From: an uncultured Alphaproteobacteria bacterium
GTDB taxonomy: Bacteria > Pseudomonadota > Alphaproteobacteria > CAAHEQ01 > UBA3637
Length of the DNA stretch: 32,144 nucleotides
Assembly (NCBI GenBank): GCA_947586835.1
Contig: CANPXT010000015.1
Span: 1 to 32,144, forward strand
Direction: 5' to 3'
Each line of letters begins with the position of its first letter. The first letter of the stretch is position 1. Positions 1-8,172 of this stretch are shown piece by piece. Below the pieces are notes generated by a model. It made no database searches. It was given only the letters and a program-made list of their open reading frames with translations, and was not told the DNA's origin. A program made the position numbers and the translations under genes.

Positions 1-77
1 AGCGACATATCACTTTTAATTTCTTCTTGTAACAACCCAAGTTCGGGCGACGTTTCCACGCCGCCCGTTCTTTTTTT
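1..77. repeat. Left copy of a perfect 77-bp terminal inverted repeat
   Basis: Bases 1-77 are the exact reverse complement of 32068-32144, and identity ends at base 78 (T here, where a G would be needed to match). The repeat contains a GC-rich hairpin followed by a T run. An exact match of 77 bases that stops at both contig ends fits an assembly-graph overlap of k=77 at the edge of a longer dispersed repeat. That is an inference. A real inverted repeat flanking the segment remains possible, and the two explanations are compatible. Confidence 0.95.
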
Positions 78-79
78 TT
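44..79 (+). terminator. Terminator-like hairpin inside the terminal repeat
   Basis: Bases 44-52 (CGGGCGACG) pair with 59-67 (CGCCGCCCG), with one A/C mismatch and a 6-base loop. TTC and nine T residues follow. This is the form of an intrinsic terminator for a transcript entering from outside the left edge. The same structure in mirror orientation lies at the right edge. Confidence 0.6.
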
Positions 80-104
80 ATATTCTGCTTTTAAAAATGT
101 TTGA

Positions 105-209
105 AAATGCTTTTTTAAAGGCACAAACGGTTATGAAAGGACATTTGGTAAAGCCGCATCAATCGGTTATGAAGCAAAATTTACGGGCGTAACCGTAAAC
201 GCCTTTTAA
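105..209 (+). pseudogene. Possible C-terminal remnant of a beta-barrel-like protein
   Basis: A 34-codon open stretch without its own start follows a TGA at 102-104 and ends at TAA 207-209. Its last residues, SIGYEAKFTGVTVNAF, alternate polar and hydrophobic positions and end in Phe, as in the final strand of many outer-membrane proteins. It begins about 25 bp inside the terminal repeat, so it may be the stump of a gene cut by the repeat element. The stretch is short and the match is only to a pattern, so it could be chance. Confidence 0.25.
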
Positions 210-220
210 GTATAAAAAAG

Positions 221-247
221 CCGCTCTTTGAAACGAGCGGTTTTTTT
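221..247 (-). terminator. Terminator of tRNA-Gln (bidirectional form)
   Basis: The stem CCGCTC (221-226) pairs with GAGCGG (235-240) across an 8-base loop. It is flanked by A residues on the left and seven T residues on the right, so it can act on either strand. On the minus strand it lies directly after the CCA end of the tRNA and is followed by CTTTTTTATA. Confidence 0.8.
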
Positions 248-248
248 A

Positions 249-322
249 TGGCTGGGATACCTGGATTCGAACCAAGACTGACGGAATCAGAATCCGCTGT
301 CCTACCATTAGACGATATCCCA
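249..322 (-). tRNA. tRNA-Gln, anticodon CUG
   Basis: Read on the minus strand this is a full 74-nt cloverleaf. The acceptor stem TGGGATA pairs with TATCCCA and is followed by discriminator G and an encoded CCA. The D arm is GTCT/GGAC. The anticodon stem GCGGA/TCCGT holds loop TTCTGAT, giving anticodon CTG, which reads CAG codons. The T arm has the invariant TTCGAAT loop. The weak T1-A72 first pair is typical of glutamine tRNAs. The gene stands alone with its own promoter and terminator. Confidence 0.95.
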
Positions 323-334
323 ATGATGCTTATA

Positions 335-363
335 ACTATATCATGTCTTTTTAAAAATTGCAA
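335..363 (-). promoter_or_regulatory. Promoter of tRNA-Gln
   Basis: On the minus strand a TTGCAA -35 box (358-363) and a TATAGT -10 box (335-340) are separated by exactly 17 bases. The predicted start lies a few bases before the tRNA 5' end. The same pair of boxes and spacing occurs before the DUF3108-like gene at 1592-1620. Confidence 0.7.
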
Positions 364-389
364 GGGCTTTTTTATCAATAAGCCGAAAT

Positions 390-1580
390 TTATATCAATC
401 TGTCCGTTAAAACGGGAGCGGAAAGCTCTTCCGGTACGGCGCCGGAAGAAATCTTTTCCACCGGAGCTTTAAACTCATCAATCGTATCAATTTTATCAAG
501 TTTTCGATTGACGGCTCGCGTGCGTGTTTGAGCTTCATCAACCACTTTTAAGGCTGCTTCAATGTTTTTGCGAATTTTATCCGTCCAGTCGGCATATTTA
601 CCGAATTCCGTTTTTGTTTCATTCAACAAACGCCATACTTCGCCGGAACGCTTTTGAATTGCCAGCGTGCGAAAACCCATCTGCAAAGAGTTTAAAAAAG
701 CACCGAGCGTACTCGGACCGGCAACACTGATGCGATATTTGCTTTGAATTTCGGCAGCCAGTCCGCTTTTGCGCATAATTTCGGCATAAAGCCCTTCGGT
801 CGGCAAAAACATAATGGCGAAATCGGTTGTTACGGGCGGATAAATGTACTTATCGGCAATGCGTTTGGCTTCTAATCGAATACGGCGCTCCAGGTCATTT
901 GTTGCCGTTTCAATACCGATTGTATCATTGTTTTCAGAGGCTGTTATCAAGCGTTCATAATCTTCAATCGGAAATTTGGAATCGATGGGAATTAACACAT
1001 TGCCGTCCGGCAGTTTAACGGCATATTCCACCACTTCCTGCACGTTTTCTTTAATATGCGCGTTTTTAACAAACTGATCGGGTGCAAGCATTTGTTCTAA
1101 CAATGCGCCCAGTTGGACTTCTCCCCATGTACCGCGTGTTTTGACATTGCTTAATACCCGTTTTAATCCCCCCACATCAGACGCTAATGATTGCATTTCG
1201 CCCAATTCGCGATGCACTTTTTCCAACCGTTCCGATACCAATGAAAACGATTCTGTGATGCGTTTTTGAAGTGTGTCTTGCAATTTTTCATCAACCGTTG
1301 AACGCATTTGATTAAGTTGTGTAGTGTTTTCGTTGCGCATAACGTCTAATCGTTCTTCCAAACTCTTGCGAACCGAATCATTAAAGCGTAACAGAGAATC
1401 GCCCAATTCTTGCCGCAGCTGTGCCGAATCGGAACGATTCATTCTTTCCAGTCGCTCCAATTCCAATGAAACATTTTTCTTTTCATTTCCCATTTGAATG
1501 ATTTTAACAATCAAAACAATCAGAATTATGCCGAAAATGCCTAAAATTCCCGATAAAAGATAAAAAAATTCCCGTTCCAT
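390..1580 (-). CDS. rmuC: RmuC family protein (DNA recombination protein)
   Basis: This 396-residue protein belongs to the RmuC family, whose E. coli member limits inversions at short inverted repeats. A nuclease role is proposed for the family but poorly proven. Residues 5-27 form one N-terminal membrane segment, followed by a long Glu/Arg/Leu-rich coiled coil to about residue 130. The conserved core then has the motifs KTRGTWGEVQLGALLEQML, PIDSKFPIEDYERL and FLPTEGLYAEI, and the AGPSTLGAFLNSLQMGFR block. The ATG at 1580 is preceded by AAAGGA with 8-base spacing. The gene stands alone, divergent from the DUF3108-like gene, with only 60 bp between them. Confidence 0.93.
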   Translation of the reverse strand: MEREFFYLLSGILGIFGIILIVLIVKIIQMGNEKKNVSLELERLERMNRSDSAQLRQELGDSLLRFNDSVRKSLEERLDVMRNENTTQLNQMRSTVDEKLQDTLQKRITESFSLVSERLEKVHRELGEMQSLASDVGGLKRVLSNVKTRGTWGEVQLGALLEQMLAPDQFVKNAHIKENVQEVVEYAVKLPDGNVLIPIDSKFPIEDYERLITASENNDTIGIETATNDLERRIRLEAKRIADKYIYPPVTTDFAIMFLPTEGLYAEIMRKSGLAAEIQSKYRISVAGPSTLGAFLNSLQMGFRTLAIQKRSGEVWRLLNETKTEFGKYADWTDKIRKNIEAALKVVDEAQTRTRAVNRKLDKIDTIDEFKAPVEKISSGAVPEELSAPVLTDRLI

Positions 1581-1591
1581 TTAAATATCCT

Positions 1592-1620
1592 TTGCAATAT
1601 AAATAAAGATTGATTATAGT
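1592..1620 (+). promoter_or_regulatory. Promoter of the DUF3108-like/M50-like pair
   Basis: TTGCAA (1592-1597) and TATAGT (1615-1620) are separated by 17 bases. A strong Shine-Dalgarno AAGGAG at 1630-1635 precedes the ATG at 1641. The leader would be very short. Confidence 0.65.
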
Positions 1621-1640
1621 ATAACCAAAAAGGAGAGAAA

Positions 1641-2333
1641 ATGAAAATATTTTTTTATGTCTTTTGCTTTTTTTTCGTATGGACATCTTCCGTCAATGCT
1701 GAAAGCATAAATGCCGTATATCGGGCAGAAGGCTTAAATATACCGTTGTTAAGCGGTTATATCAATATGAATTTAACGGAAAAGGATTATCATCTTGAAA
1801 CTTCAGCTGTTGCCAAAGGGTTGTTGGCTGTATTTGTTCATGCCCAAACCGTGTTTGAAACAAAAGGAAAAATTGAAGGGGATACTTTAACAATTCTTGA
1901 TTCTTCAATGAAAATGAAAGATGGCAAAACCATTGAATCAATCAGACCTAATTTTCAAAATAAAAAAGGATATTTGGATTATCAGTCATTGTTGCTGCAT
2001 TTGATGAGATTAAAAGAGAAAAAGACACATTCTGTTTTGGTCAGTGACGGTAAACGAGATATGGAAATTCAACTTTTGTACGGTGGTGAAAAAGATTTAT
2101 CTTCCGTTTATGAGAAGTTAAGCGGAAAAGCAGAGAATTGGTCTGTCAGAATTAAAATATTAAGCGGAAAGAAAAAAGGATGGTTTTTCAAACGTATAAA
2201 CGAAGATGTTCATTCTCCGCTTCAGCTTTATCTGATCCCTGAAAAAGATCAAAAATCATTAATATTAGGCACCTTTGATACGGGTGTTGTCGGAAAATTG
2301 TATATTGTTAGAGAAAAGGTGACATATGAATAA
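1641..2333 (+). CDS. Exported DUF3108-like protein
   Basis: This is a 230-residue protein with a Sec signal peptide: Lys at position 2, a hydrophobic run rich in Phe, and a likely cleavage after SVNA around residue 20. The mature part resembles DUF3108 periplasmic proteins. It opens with a Tyr-containing first strand (NAVYRAEGL), has the G-Y-I-N-M/Y-H-L-E-T strand pair, a central SIRPNFQNKKGYLDYQSLLL region where the family shifts from precursor to product, and a C-terminal GTFDTGVVGKLYIV strand. The molecular role of the family is unknown, and my family match is by eye. It shares a promoter with, and overlaps by 8 bp, the membrane metallopeptidase-like gene downstream, so the two are probably translated together. 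Confidence 0.65.
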   Translation: MKIFFYVFCFFFVWTSSVNAESINAVYRAEGLNIPLLSGYINMNLTEKDYHLETSAVAKGLLAVFVHAQTVFETKGKIEGDTLTILDSSMKMKDGKTIESIRPNFQNKKGYLDYQSLLLHLMRLKEKKTHSVLVSDGKRDMEIQLLYGGEKDLSSVYEKLSGKAENWSVRIKILSGKKKGWFFKRINEDVHSPLQLYLIPEKDQKSLILGTFDTGVVGKLYIVREKVTYE

Positions 2334-3003
2334 AATTTCATTGATAATCGATCGCGTGATTGATTTTTTAAAGTGGCCTGTCGGCATTTTAATGCTGTTG
2401 GTTATTGTTCCTGCTTTTCAGTTGGATTGCATGCTCATAAAAAAAATGATGAACATGCAATATTTACTGAATTTCTTTTTACCGTTTGCGGCGGTTGTTA
2501 TTTTCTTTTTGATTATGCCCAGTCTTTCCGGCTCGTTTTTTGCCATCGTGGAGCATGAATTAACGCATATGTTGTTTGCCGTGTTAACGTTGCATAAGCC
2601 GAAAGGGCTGGATATTAATCAAGATGTCGGCGGTTCATTTTCTTTTGTCGGAAAAGGCAATTGGTTGATTGCTTTGGCGCCTTATTTTTTTCCGACATTT
2701 ACATTTGTATTGATGGCGGGACTTGTCGGTTATGTGGCCATTTACGGAAAATTACCTGATTATCATTTAATTTTATTCGGTATTTTTATCGGTTATCATT
2801 TTATCGTCACGCTTTTTGAAATTCATCCGAAACAAACCGATTTTGAAGTAGCAGGTCCCATTTTCAGCATATGCTTTATTCCAGGTTCCAATTTACTTAT
2901 TTACGGTATGCTTTTTGCTTATTTACAAAAAGGTTGGCTTGGTATGGCAGCTTATTATGTGCAGTTATGGCATCGCTCATTAACGTTAATCGGTCTGGCT
3001 TAA
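2326..3003 (+). CDS. M50-like membrane zinc metallopeptidase
   Basis: This 225-residue polytopic membrane protein has hydrophobic segments near residues 17-33, 48-68, 113-137, 145-163 and 185-205. The zinc-binding motif HELTH (residues 77-81) sits at the start of a membrane segment, as in the M50/M50B group of intramembrane or membrane-bound proteases. A clear NPDG-type third-ligand motif is not visible; Asp in TDFEVAG is one candidate. The Shine-Dalgarno AAAGGTGA lies inside the preceding gene, which it overlaps by 8 bp. The substrate is unknown. The pairing with an exported DUF3108-like protein suggests a joint envelope function, which is inference. Confidence 0.6.
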   Translation: MNKISLIIDRVIDFLKWPVGILMLLVIVPAFQLDCMLIKKMMNMQYLLNFFLPFAAVVIFFLIMPSLSGSFFAIVEHELTHMLFAVLTLHKPKGLDINQDVGGSFSFVGKGNWLIALAPYFFPTFTFVLMAGLVGYVAIYGKLPDYHLILFGIFIGYHFIVTLFEIHPKQTDFEVAGPIFSICFIPGSNLLIYGMLFAYLQKGWLGMAAYYVQLWHRSLTLIGLA

Positions 3004-3105
3004 AAAAATAACGATTATTTTGCATATAATTCTTGCATTTTTTTACGAATGGTTGTAATTTACATACCGAATTTATTAAAACAGTGTCAAAAAAGGAGTT
3101 TTTCA

Positions 3106-4872
3106 ATGCATCAGTATCGGACACACACATGCGGCGCTTTACGGGCGGCAGATCAGGGTAAACAGGTTCGTTTATCGGGCTGGATTCATCGCAAACGCGA
3201 TCACGGAAATTTACTTTTCGTTGATTTACGAGATAATTACGGCATTACTCAATGTGTGTTGGATACGGCTGCTCCATCGTTTCACTTACTTGAAAAAGCG
3301 CGACCGGAATCGGTTGTGCGTATTGACGGGACGGTAGTTTTAAGAACAAAAGAAACCGTGAATCCTAAAATGCCGACCGGTGAAATTGAAGTGCAGGTTT
3401 TAAATGCCGAAATTTTATCTGAAGCCGAAGTTTTGCCCATTCAAGTAGTGGCTAACAGTGAAGATTTATCGGAAGAACAACGCTTAACATATCGTTTCTT
3501 AGATTTACGTCGGGATAAACCGCATGCCAATATTTTACTTCGAAACAATTTTATTAAAGCCATTCGGCAAAAAATGTGGGCAGCCGGATTTAATGAATTT
3601 CAAACACCGATTTTAACTTCTTCCTCTCCCGAAGGAGCACGAGACTTTTTAGTCCCGTCCCGTTTGCATGCCGGTAAGTTTTATGCTTTACCGCAAGCTC
3701 CGCAACAGTTTAAACAGTTGTTAATGGTGTCTGGTTTTGACAGATATTTTCAAATCGCGCCGTGTTTCCGTGATGAAGATGCGCGTGCCGATCGGTCTCC
3801 GGGCGAATTTTATCAGCTTGATATTGAAATGTCGTTTGTAACGCAAGATGAAATTTTTGCAACGGTGGAACCGATTATCCATGATTTATTTGTTGAGTTT
3901 GCGCCTCAAAGTACGGTATCACCTGCACCGTTTCGACAAATTCCTTATAAAGAATCAATGGTAAAATACGGAACGGATAAGCCCGATTTAAGAAATCCGT
4001 TGATTATTGAAGATGTATCGGATATTTTTGCCGGCTCCTCTTTCGCACTGTTTGCCAATCAGGTGGCGAACGGCGGCTTTGTTCGTGCCGTCAGAACACC
4101 GGGAACGGCTTCTAAACCGCGCAGTTGGTTTGACAAAATGAACGGGTTTGCCGTTGAAGCCGGTATGGGCGGATTAGGGTATTATACCTTAGCAGAAGAG
4201 GGCGCTAAAGGGCCGATTGCCAAAAATTTAGATGCAGATCGCTTATCGCGCCTAACGGCACAAACAGGTGCCCAAAAGGGTGACAGTGTGTTTTTCATTT
4301 GCGGCAAAGGTGAGGCGACGGCTAAATTTGCCGGACAGGTGCGTACGCTTCTGGGTGAGGAACTGGGTTTGATTGACAAAACGCGGTTTGACTTTTGTTG
4401 GATTACCGATTTTCCGTTCTATGAAAGAAATGAAGAAACAGGTGCCATTGAGTTTTCGCACAATCCGTTTTCAATGCCCCAAGGGGAAATGGAAGCTTTG
4501 TTAAATAAAAATCCGCTGGAAATCTATGCCTATCAGTTTGATATGGTTTGCAACGGATATGAAATTTTATCGGGTGCCATTCGCAATCATCGTCCGGATA
4601 TTATGTACAAAGCTTTTGAAATTGCCGGATACGGTCCGGAAGTGGTAGAACAAAAGTTTGCCGGTATGTTGAACGCCTTTAAGTTCGGTGCACCGCCGCA
4701 CGGCGGATGTGCTTTCGGTATTGATCGTCTGGTTATGTTGCTTACCGATGAAACATATATTCGCGAGGTCATTGCTTTCCCGATGACGCAACAAGGGCTT
4801 GATTTATTAATGAAAGCACCGGCGGAAGTGACCGAAAAGCAATTGCGCGAGCTTCATATTAAATTAAGGTAA
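3106..4872 (+). CDS. aspS: Aspartyl-tRNA synthetase
   Basis: This 588-residue class II synthetase charges tRNA-Asp and, in many bacteria without AsnRS, also tRNA-Asn. The N-terminal OB-fold anticodon domain contains [20 protein letters not shown]. Class II motif 2 is [19 protein letters not shown], a GAD-like insertion occupies the middle, and motif 3 is [14 protein letters not shown] near the C-terminus. The reading frame is open back to 3049, but the ATG at 3106 follows AAAAGGAG with normal spacing and gives the standard MHQYRTH start. The 102-bp gap before it contains TATAAT at about 3024 without a clear -35 box. An intrinsic terminator follows. Confidence 0.97.
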   Translation: MHQYRTHTCGALRAADQGKQVRLSGWIHRKRDHGNLLFVDLRDNYGITQCVLDTAAPSFHLLEKARPESVVRIDGTVVLRTKETVNPKMPTGEIEVQVLNAEILSEAEVLPIQVVANSEDLSEEQRLTYRFLDLRRDKPHANILLRNNFIKAIRQKMWAAGFNEFQTPILTSSSPEGARDFLVPSRLHAGKFYALPQAPQQFKQLLMVSGFDRYFQIAPCFRDEDARADRSPGEFYQLDIEMSFVTQDEIFATVEPIIHDLFVEFAPQSTVSPAPFRQIPYKESMVKYGTDKPDLRNPLIIEDVSDIFAGSSFALFANQVANGGFVRAVRTPGTASKPRSWFDKMNGFAVEAGMGGLGYYTLAEEGAKGPIAKNLDADRLSRLTAQTGAQKGDSVFFICGKGEATAKFAGQVRTLLGEELGLIDKTRFDFCWITDFPFYERNEETGAIEFSHNPFSMPQGEMEALLNKNPLEIYAYQFDMVCNGYEILSGAIRNHRPDIMYKAFEIAGYGPEVVEQKFAGMLNAFKFGAPPHGGCAFGIDRLVMLLTDETYIREVIAFPMTQQGLDLLMKAPAEVTEKQLRELHIKLR

Positions 4873-4896
4873 GAAAAAAAAGTTTTTTTATCATAT

Positions 4897-4927
4897 AACG
4901 GGGTTTTGAAAAAAATCCCGTTTTTTT
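4897..4927. terminator. Shared convergent terminator of aspS and the LRR operon
   Basis: AACGGGGTTTT pairs with AAAATCCCGTT (one G-T pair) to form a stem of about 11 bp, followed by seven T residues on the plus strand. On the minus strand the same hairpin is followed by a T-rich run, TTTTTTT. The minus-strand LRR gene stops at 4926, immediately beside it, so it can end both transcripts. Confidence 0.8.
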
Positions 4928-6248
4928 ATTCTCTTTCTTTGCCTCTCAAGGAAAAGGATTTGTTGGGATTGTTTTGCGGAAGGTGAAACAAAAACCAGTC
5001 ACCTTTTTGAATGAGTTTGGGTGTATGAAGTCTTTTAAGTTTTTCATTCAAATATAAAAACCAATCACCGACTTTTTCCAAATATGGGGCGGAAAAAGTA
5101 CTTAATGCCGTGTTGTTTCTTAAAAAATCGGATCCGATGACGCGAATATTCGGAATTTTTAAAGAGGCACATCTTCTGTTGTCATATAAAAAATTATTAC
5201 CGATTGACAAGACTTTCGGTGCCGAGAATTTTTCTAAATAATAATTGAATTTTAAAAAGAAATCAGGTATTTCCTTTGTTTCCGGTAAATGAATTTCCAC
5301 AATTTCATGACGAGCATTGATTTTGATAATTTGCACATTATCGGCAAACAGATAATGATTATTTTCTTTATCGCGTGTTAAGGTGAGTTTTTTTCCTTGA
5401 ATTTCGGCATTTAAAACATCGGGAAAAGGATCGTGCATTCGGGAAGGGGTAGAAATTGTTTTGTTTTTTAAATCAATAATAAAATTTTCGGCCATAAGTT
5501 GATAGTCACGATTGAGTTCATGAATCACGCCGTCTTTCACATAATAGTCATTGCCGTAATAAACGTTTGAAATTTCATCATTATAAGCAATAATTTGATT
5601 ATTCAGAATCATGTAATTATCGGGCAGGTCGAAAGCATTTTCGGGATGCGTAAAATCGGTTTTAAAATAATGTTTTAATGCGCCGCTTAACCCCTCGATA
5701 ATGTTGTCCGGATTTGAATTAAACGTATTATCCGGATTTTGAACGGTATGATTATACCTGTTTTTAATGGAAATAAGGCCGCCTGTTTTTAAAATTTGAA
5801 TGGAAATCACGCTTGTGCCGTATTCATCTTGTCTGTCCGGATGGGGAAAATTTTCTCTTTTGATTTGAGAAACGTTTTTCTTAACAGCATTAATGATATA
5901 GTATTTTTGAAAACGTTTGGCGTCATGAAACGTGCACAGTTCTTCACCTTTCGCGAAATATTTGCGAATGGCGTTTTGTTTTTGAAGCGTGTCGGCAACA
6001 TAAGCATTATAACCCGCTTTTTCCAAAAGCTTTAAGGGATTTTTATAAACATTTTGAATTGCATTTTCCGGTTTGGGTTTTAAAGAAAGCAAGTAATCAA
6101 AAATTTCCTCCGGATAAGCGCCTGCATATTTTAAAATATGCACTAAATCGGGAATATCAAACAAAGTGCTGTCAAATGCGCGAATTTTTTGCGCAAAAGC
6201 TTCACCGTTTTGCTTTTTAATTTGATCATAAACCGATTTTTCACCCAT
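4926..6248 (-). CDS. LRR paralog 1: short member with the conserved unknown N-terminal region
   Basis: This 440-residue protein has no signal peptide or membrane segment. Residues 1 to about 320 match the N-terminal region of the next two genes, starting with the shared EKSVYDQIKKQNGEAFAQ leader. The best conserved block runs from KRFQKYYIINA through DEYGTSVISIQI to SIKNRYNHTVQNPDNTFNSN. I cannot name this region. About five 22-residue leucine-rich repeats follow, of form IGxxFLxxNxxLxxLxxPxVxx, close to the BspA/LRR_5 type. It is the shortest of the three full members, and its C-terminus (RGKERE) lacks the NQNERS tail of the others. It is last in the minus-strand operon, 23 bp after paralog 2. 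Confidence 0.85.
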   Translation of the reverse strand: MGEKSVYDQIKKQNGEAFAQKIRAFDSTLFDIPDLVHILKYAGAYPEEIFDYLLSLKPKPENAIQNVYKNPLKLLEKAGYNAYVADTLQKQNAIRKYFAKGEELCTFHDAKRFQKYYIINAVKKNVSQIKRENFPHPDRQDEYGTSVISIQILKTGGLISIKNRYNHTVQNPDNTFNSNPDNIIEGLSGALKHYFKTDFTHPENAFDLPDNYMILNNQIIAYNDEISNVYYGNDYYVKDGVIHELNRDYQLMAENFIIDLKNKTISTPSRMHDPFPDVLNAEIQGKKLTLTRDKENNHYLFADNVQIIKINARHEIVEIHLPETKEIPDFFLKFNYYLEKFSAPKVLSIGNNFLYDNRRCASLKIPNIRVIGSDFLRNNTALSTFSAPYLEKVGDWFLYLNEKLKRLHTPKLIQKGDWFLFHLPQNNPNKSFSLRGKERE

Positions 6249-6271
6249 TTTTTTATTCTTTACCCCCCTTT

Positions 6272-8149
6272 TTATGAGCGTTCATTTTGATTGCGTCGTA
6301 CATAGGGAAACAAAAATGGATCCCAACGATTTAAACGTTCCATTTTAGCAGTCATCATTTCGTGTAGCTGCTCGCGTAGCTGTTTTATAGAAAGATTGAC
6401 GAATTTTTTATTATCCTCTAAAAAGAGACGTCCAATCTTTTGCACATTCGGAAGATTGACAGAAGTGCAATTTTCATTCTCATATAAAAAGTCGTCTCCA
6501 ATTCTCTGAACAGATGGAAGAGCTATTTTTTCCAATGCCTTATGATTGTATAAAAAACAATTTCCGATTGTTTGCACATTCGGAAGATTAACAGAAGTGC
6601 AAATTTCATTATGATATAAAAAGCGGTCCCCAATCCGCTGAACAGATGGAAGATCTATTTTTTCCAATGCCTTATTACTGTTTAAAAAAGAAGCTTCGAT
6701 TGTTTGCACATTCGGAAGATTGACGGAAGTGCAAATTTCATTATGATATAAAAAGCGGTTCCAAATCTGATGAGCCGATGGAAGATCTATTTTTTCCATT
6801 TTTTCATTATGCTCTAAAAAGCCATTACCGATAATTTCTAATTTCGGCACATTCAATTCTTTTAATAAATGATTACAGTTTAAGAAATCACATCCGATTA
6901 TTTGCACATTCGGCAGATTGACAAAAGTGCAATTTTCATTCCAATATAAAAAGAAATTTCCAATTTCCTGAACGGACGGAAGATCTAAACCGCTTAATTT
7001 TGTATTGTCGTGTAAACAAGAATTCCCAATTACAAGAACCTTCGGTAAATAGAGTGAATGACATTCTTTGTTGTGATATAAAAACTTATCATTGATATAC
7101 AACACGTTAGGTGCCGAAAACTTTTCTAATGTTTTGTTATACATTAAACACCAATCGGGAATTTCCTTTGTGGTTGGTAAATAAAGCTCCGTTATTTTGT
7201 GTTTTGAATTGATTTTCATAAGTTGCACGTTATCGGCAAATAAATAATGATTATTTTCTTTATCGCGTGTTAAAGTGAGTTTTTTTCCTTGAAGTTCGGC
7301 ATTTAAAACTTCGGGAAAAGAATCATTGAGATAAGATAAAGGCGAGAAAACTTTTTTATTTTTTAAGTCAATTATAGAATTATCCGCCATAATTTGATAA
7401 TCTTGATTCAGTTCGTGAAGAACGTCGTCTTTCACATAATAATAGTCACCGAAATAAAAGCCCTGCCATTCTGCGGTATAATGAATAAGTTGATTATTTA
7501 GCATAATATAATTATCGGGCAGGTCAAGAGCATGTGAATGTGTAAAACGGATGTTAAAATAATGTTCTAATGCCTTTCTTAACCCGGGAATAATGTTATC
7601 GGGGTTTGAATTAAATGTGTTATCCGGATTATTAACCGTGTGATTATAGCGGTTTTTAATGGAAACAGTTCCCCTCCGTTTTGAAATTTGAATGGAGATC
7701 ACGCTTGTGCCGTATTCATCTTCTCTTTTCGGGTGCTTAAAGTTTTCCCGTTTAATTTGATCAACATTTTTCTTTATGGCATTGATAATATAGTATTTTT
7801 GAAAACGTTTGGCATCATGAAACGTACATAGTTCTTCACCTTTTGCGAAATATTTGCGAATGGCGTTTTGTTTTTTAAACGTATCGGCAACGTAAGCATT
7901 ATAACCCGCTTTTTCCAATAATTCAAAGGGATCTTCAGCCAAAATCTCCACAGTTGTGTTTCTATTTTCCGATTTTTGTTTTAAAAACAACAAATAATCT
8001 AAAATGGGCTTGGCATCGCGACCGGCGTATTTCACAACGTTTTTTAAATTAGGTAATTCAAAAATACCGTTGTGAAAACGCCGTATTTCTTGCGCAAAGG
8101 CTTCCCCGTTTTGCTTTTTAATTTGATCATATACCGATTTTTCACTCAT
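6272..8149 (-). CDS. LRR paralog 2: longest member, about 12 repeats
   Basis: This 625-residue protein has the conserved N-terminal region at residues 1 to about 320 and about twelve 22-residue leucine-rich repeats from residue 327. Its repeats alternate between two types, one with NENCTSVNLPN and one with ALEKIDLPS. At DNA level the stretch near 6440-6840 contains 132-bp direct repeats, two units each. It ends in RRNQNERS. There is no signal peptide, so it is either cytoplasmic or exported by a non-Sec route. The start ATG follows a G-rich AAGGGGGT about 15 bases upstream, a poor distance that suggests translational coupling to paralog 3. Its function is unknown; LRR arrays usually bind proteins. 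Confidence 0.88.
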   Translation of the reverse strand: MSEKSVYDQIKKQNGEAFAQEIRRFHNGIFELPNLKNVVKYAGRDAKPILDYLLFLKQKSENRNTTVEILAEDPFELLEKAGYNAYVADTFKKQNAIRKYFAKGEELCTFHDAKRFQKYYIINAIKKNVDQIKRENFKHPKREDEYGTSVISIQISKRRGTVSIKNRYNHTVNNPDNTFNSNPDNIIPGLRKALEHYFNIRFTHSHALDLPDNYIMLNNQLIHYTAEWQGFYFGDYYYVKDDVLHELNQDYQIMADNSIIDLKNKKVFSPLSYLNDSFPEVLNAELQGKKLTLTRDKENNHYLFADNVQLMKINSKHKITELYLPTTKEIPDWCLMYNKTLEKFSAPNVLYINDKFLYHNKECHSLYLPKVLVIGNSCLHDNTKLSGLDLPSVQEIGNFFLYWNENCTFVNLPNVQIIGCDFLNCNHLLKELNVPKLEIIGNGFLEHNEKMEKIDLPSAHQIWNRFLYHNEICTSVNLPNVQTIEASFLNSNKALEKIDLPSVQRIGDRFLYHNEICTSVNLPNVQTIGNCFLYNHKALEKIALPSVQRIGDDFLYENENCTSVNLPNVQKIGRLFLEDNKKFVNLSIKQLREQLHEMMTAKMERLNRWDPFLFPYVRRNQNERS

Positions 8150-8172
8150 TTTTTTATTCTTTAACCCCCTTT

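Noticed and set aside
3049..3105. Upstream extension of aspS
   Set aside because: The extension uses a non-ATG start, lies before the AAAAGGAG ribosome site and is absent from the normal AspRS N-terminus.
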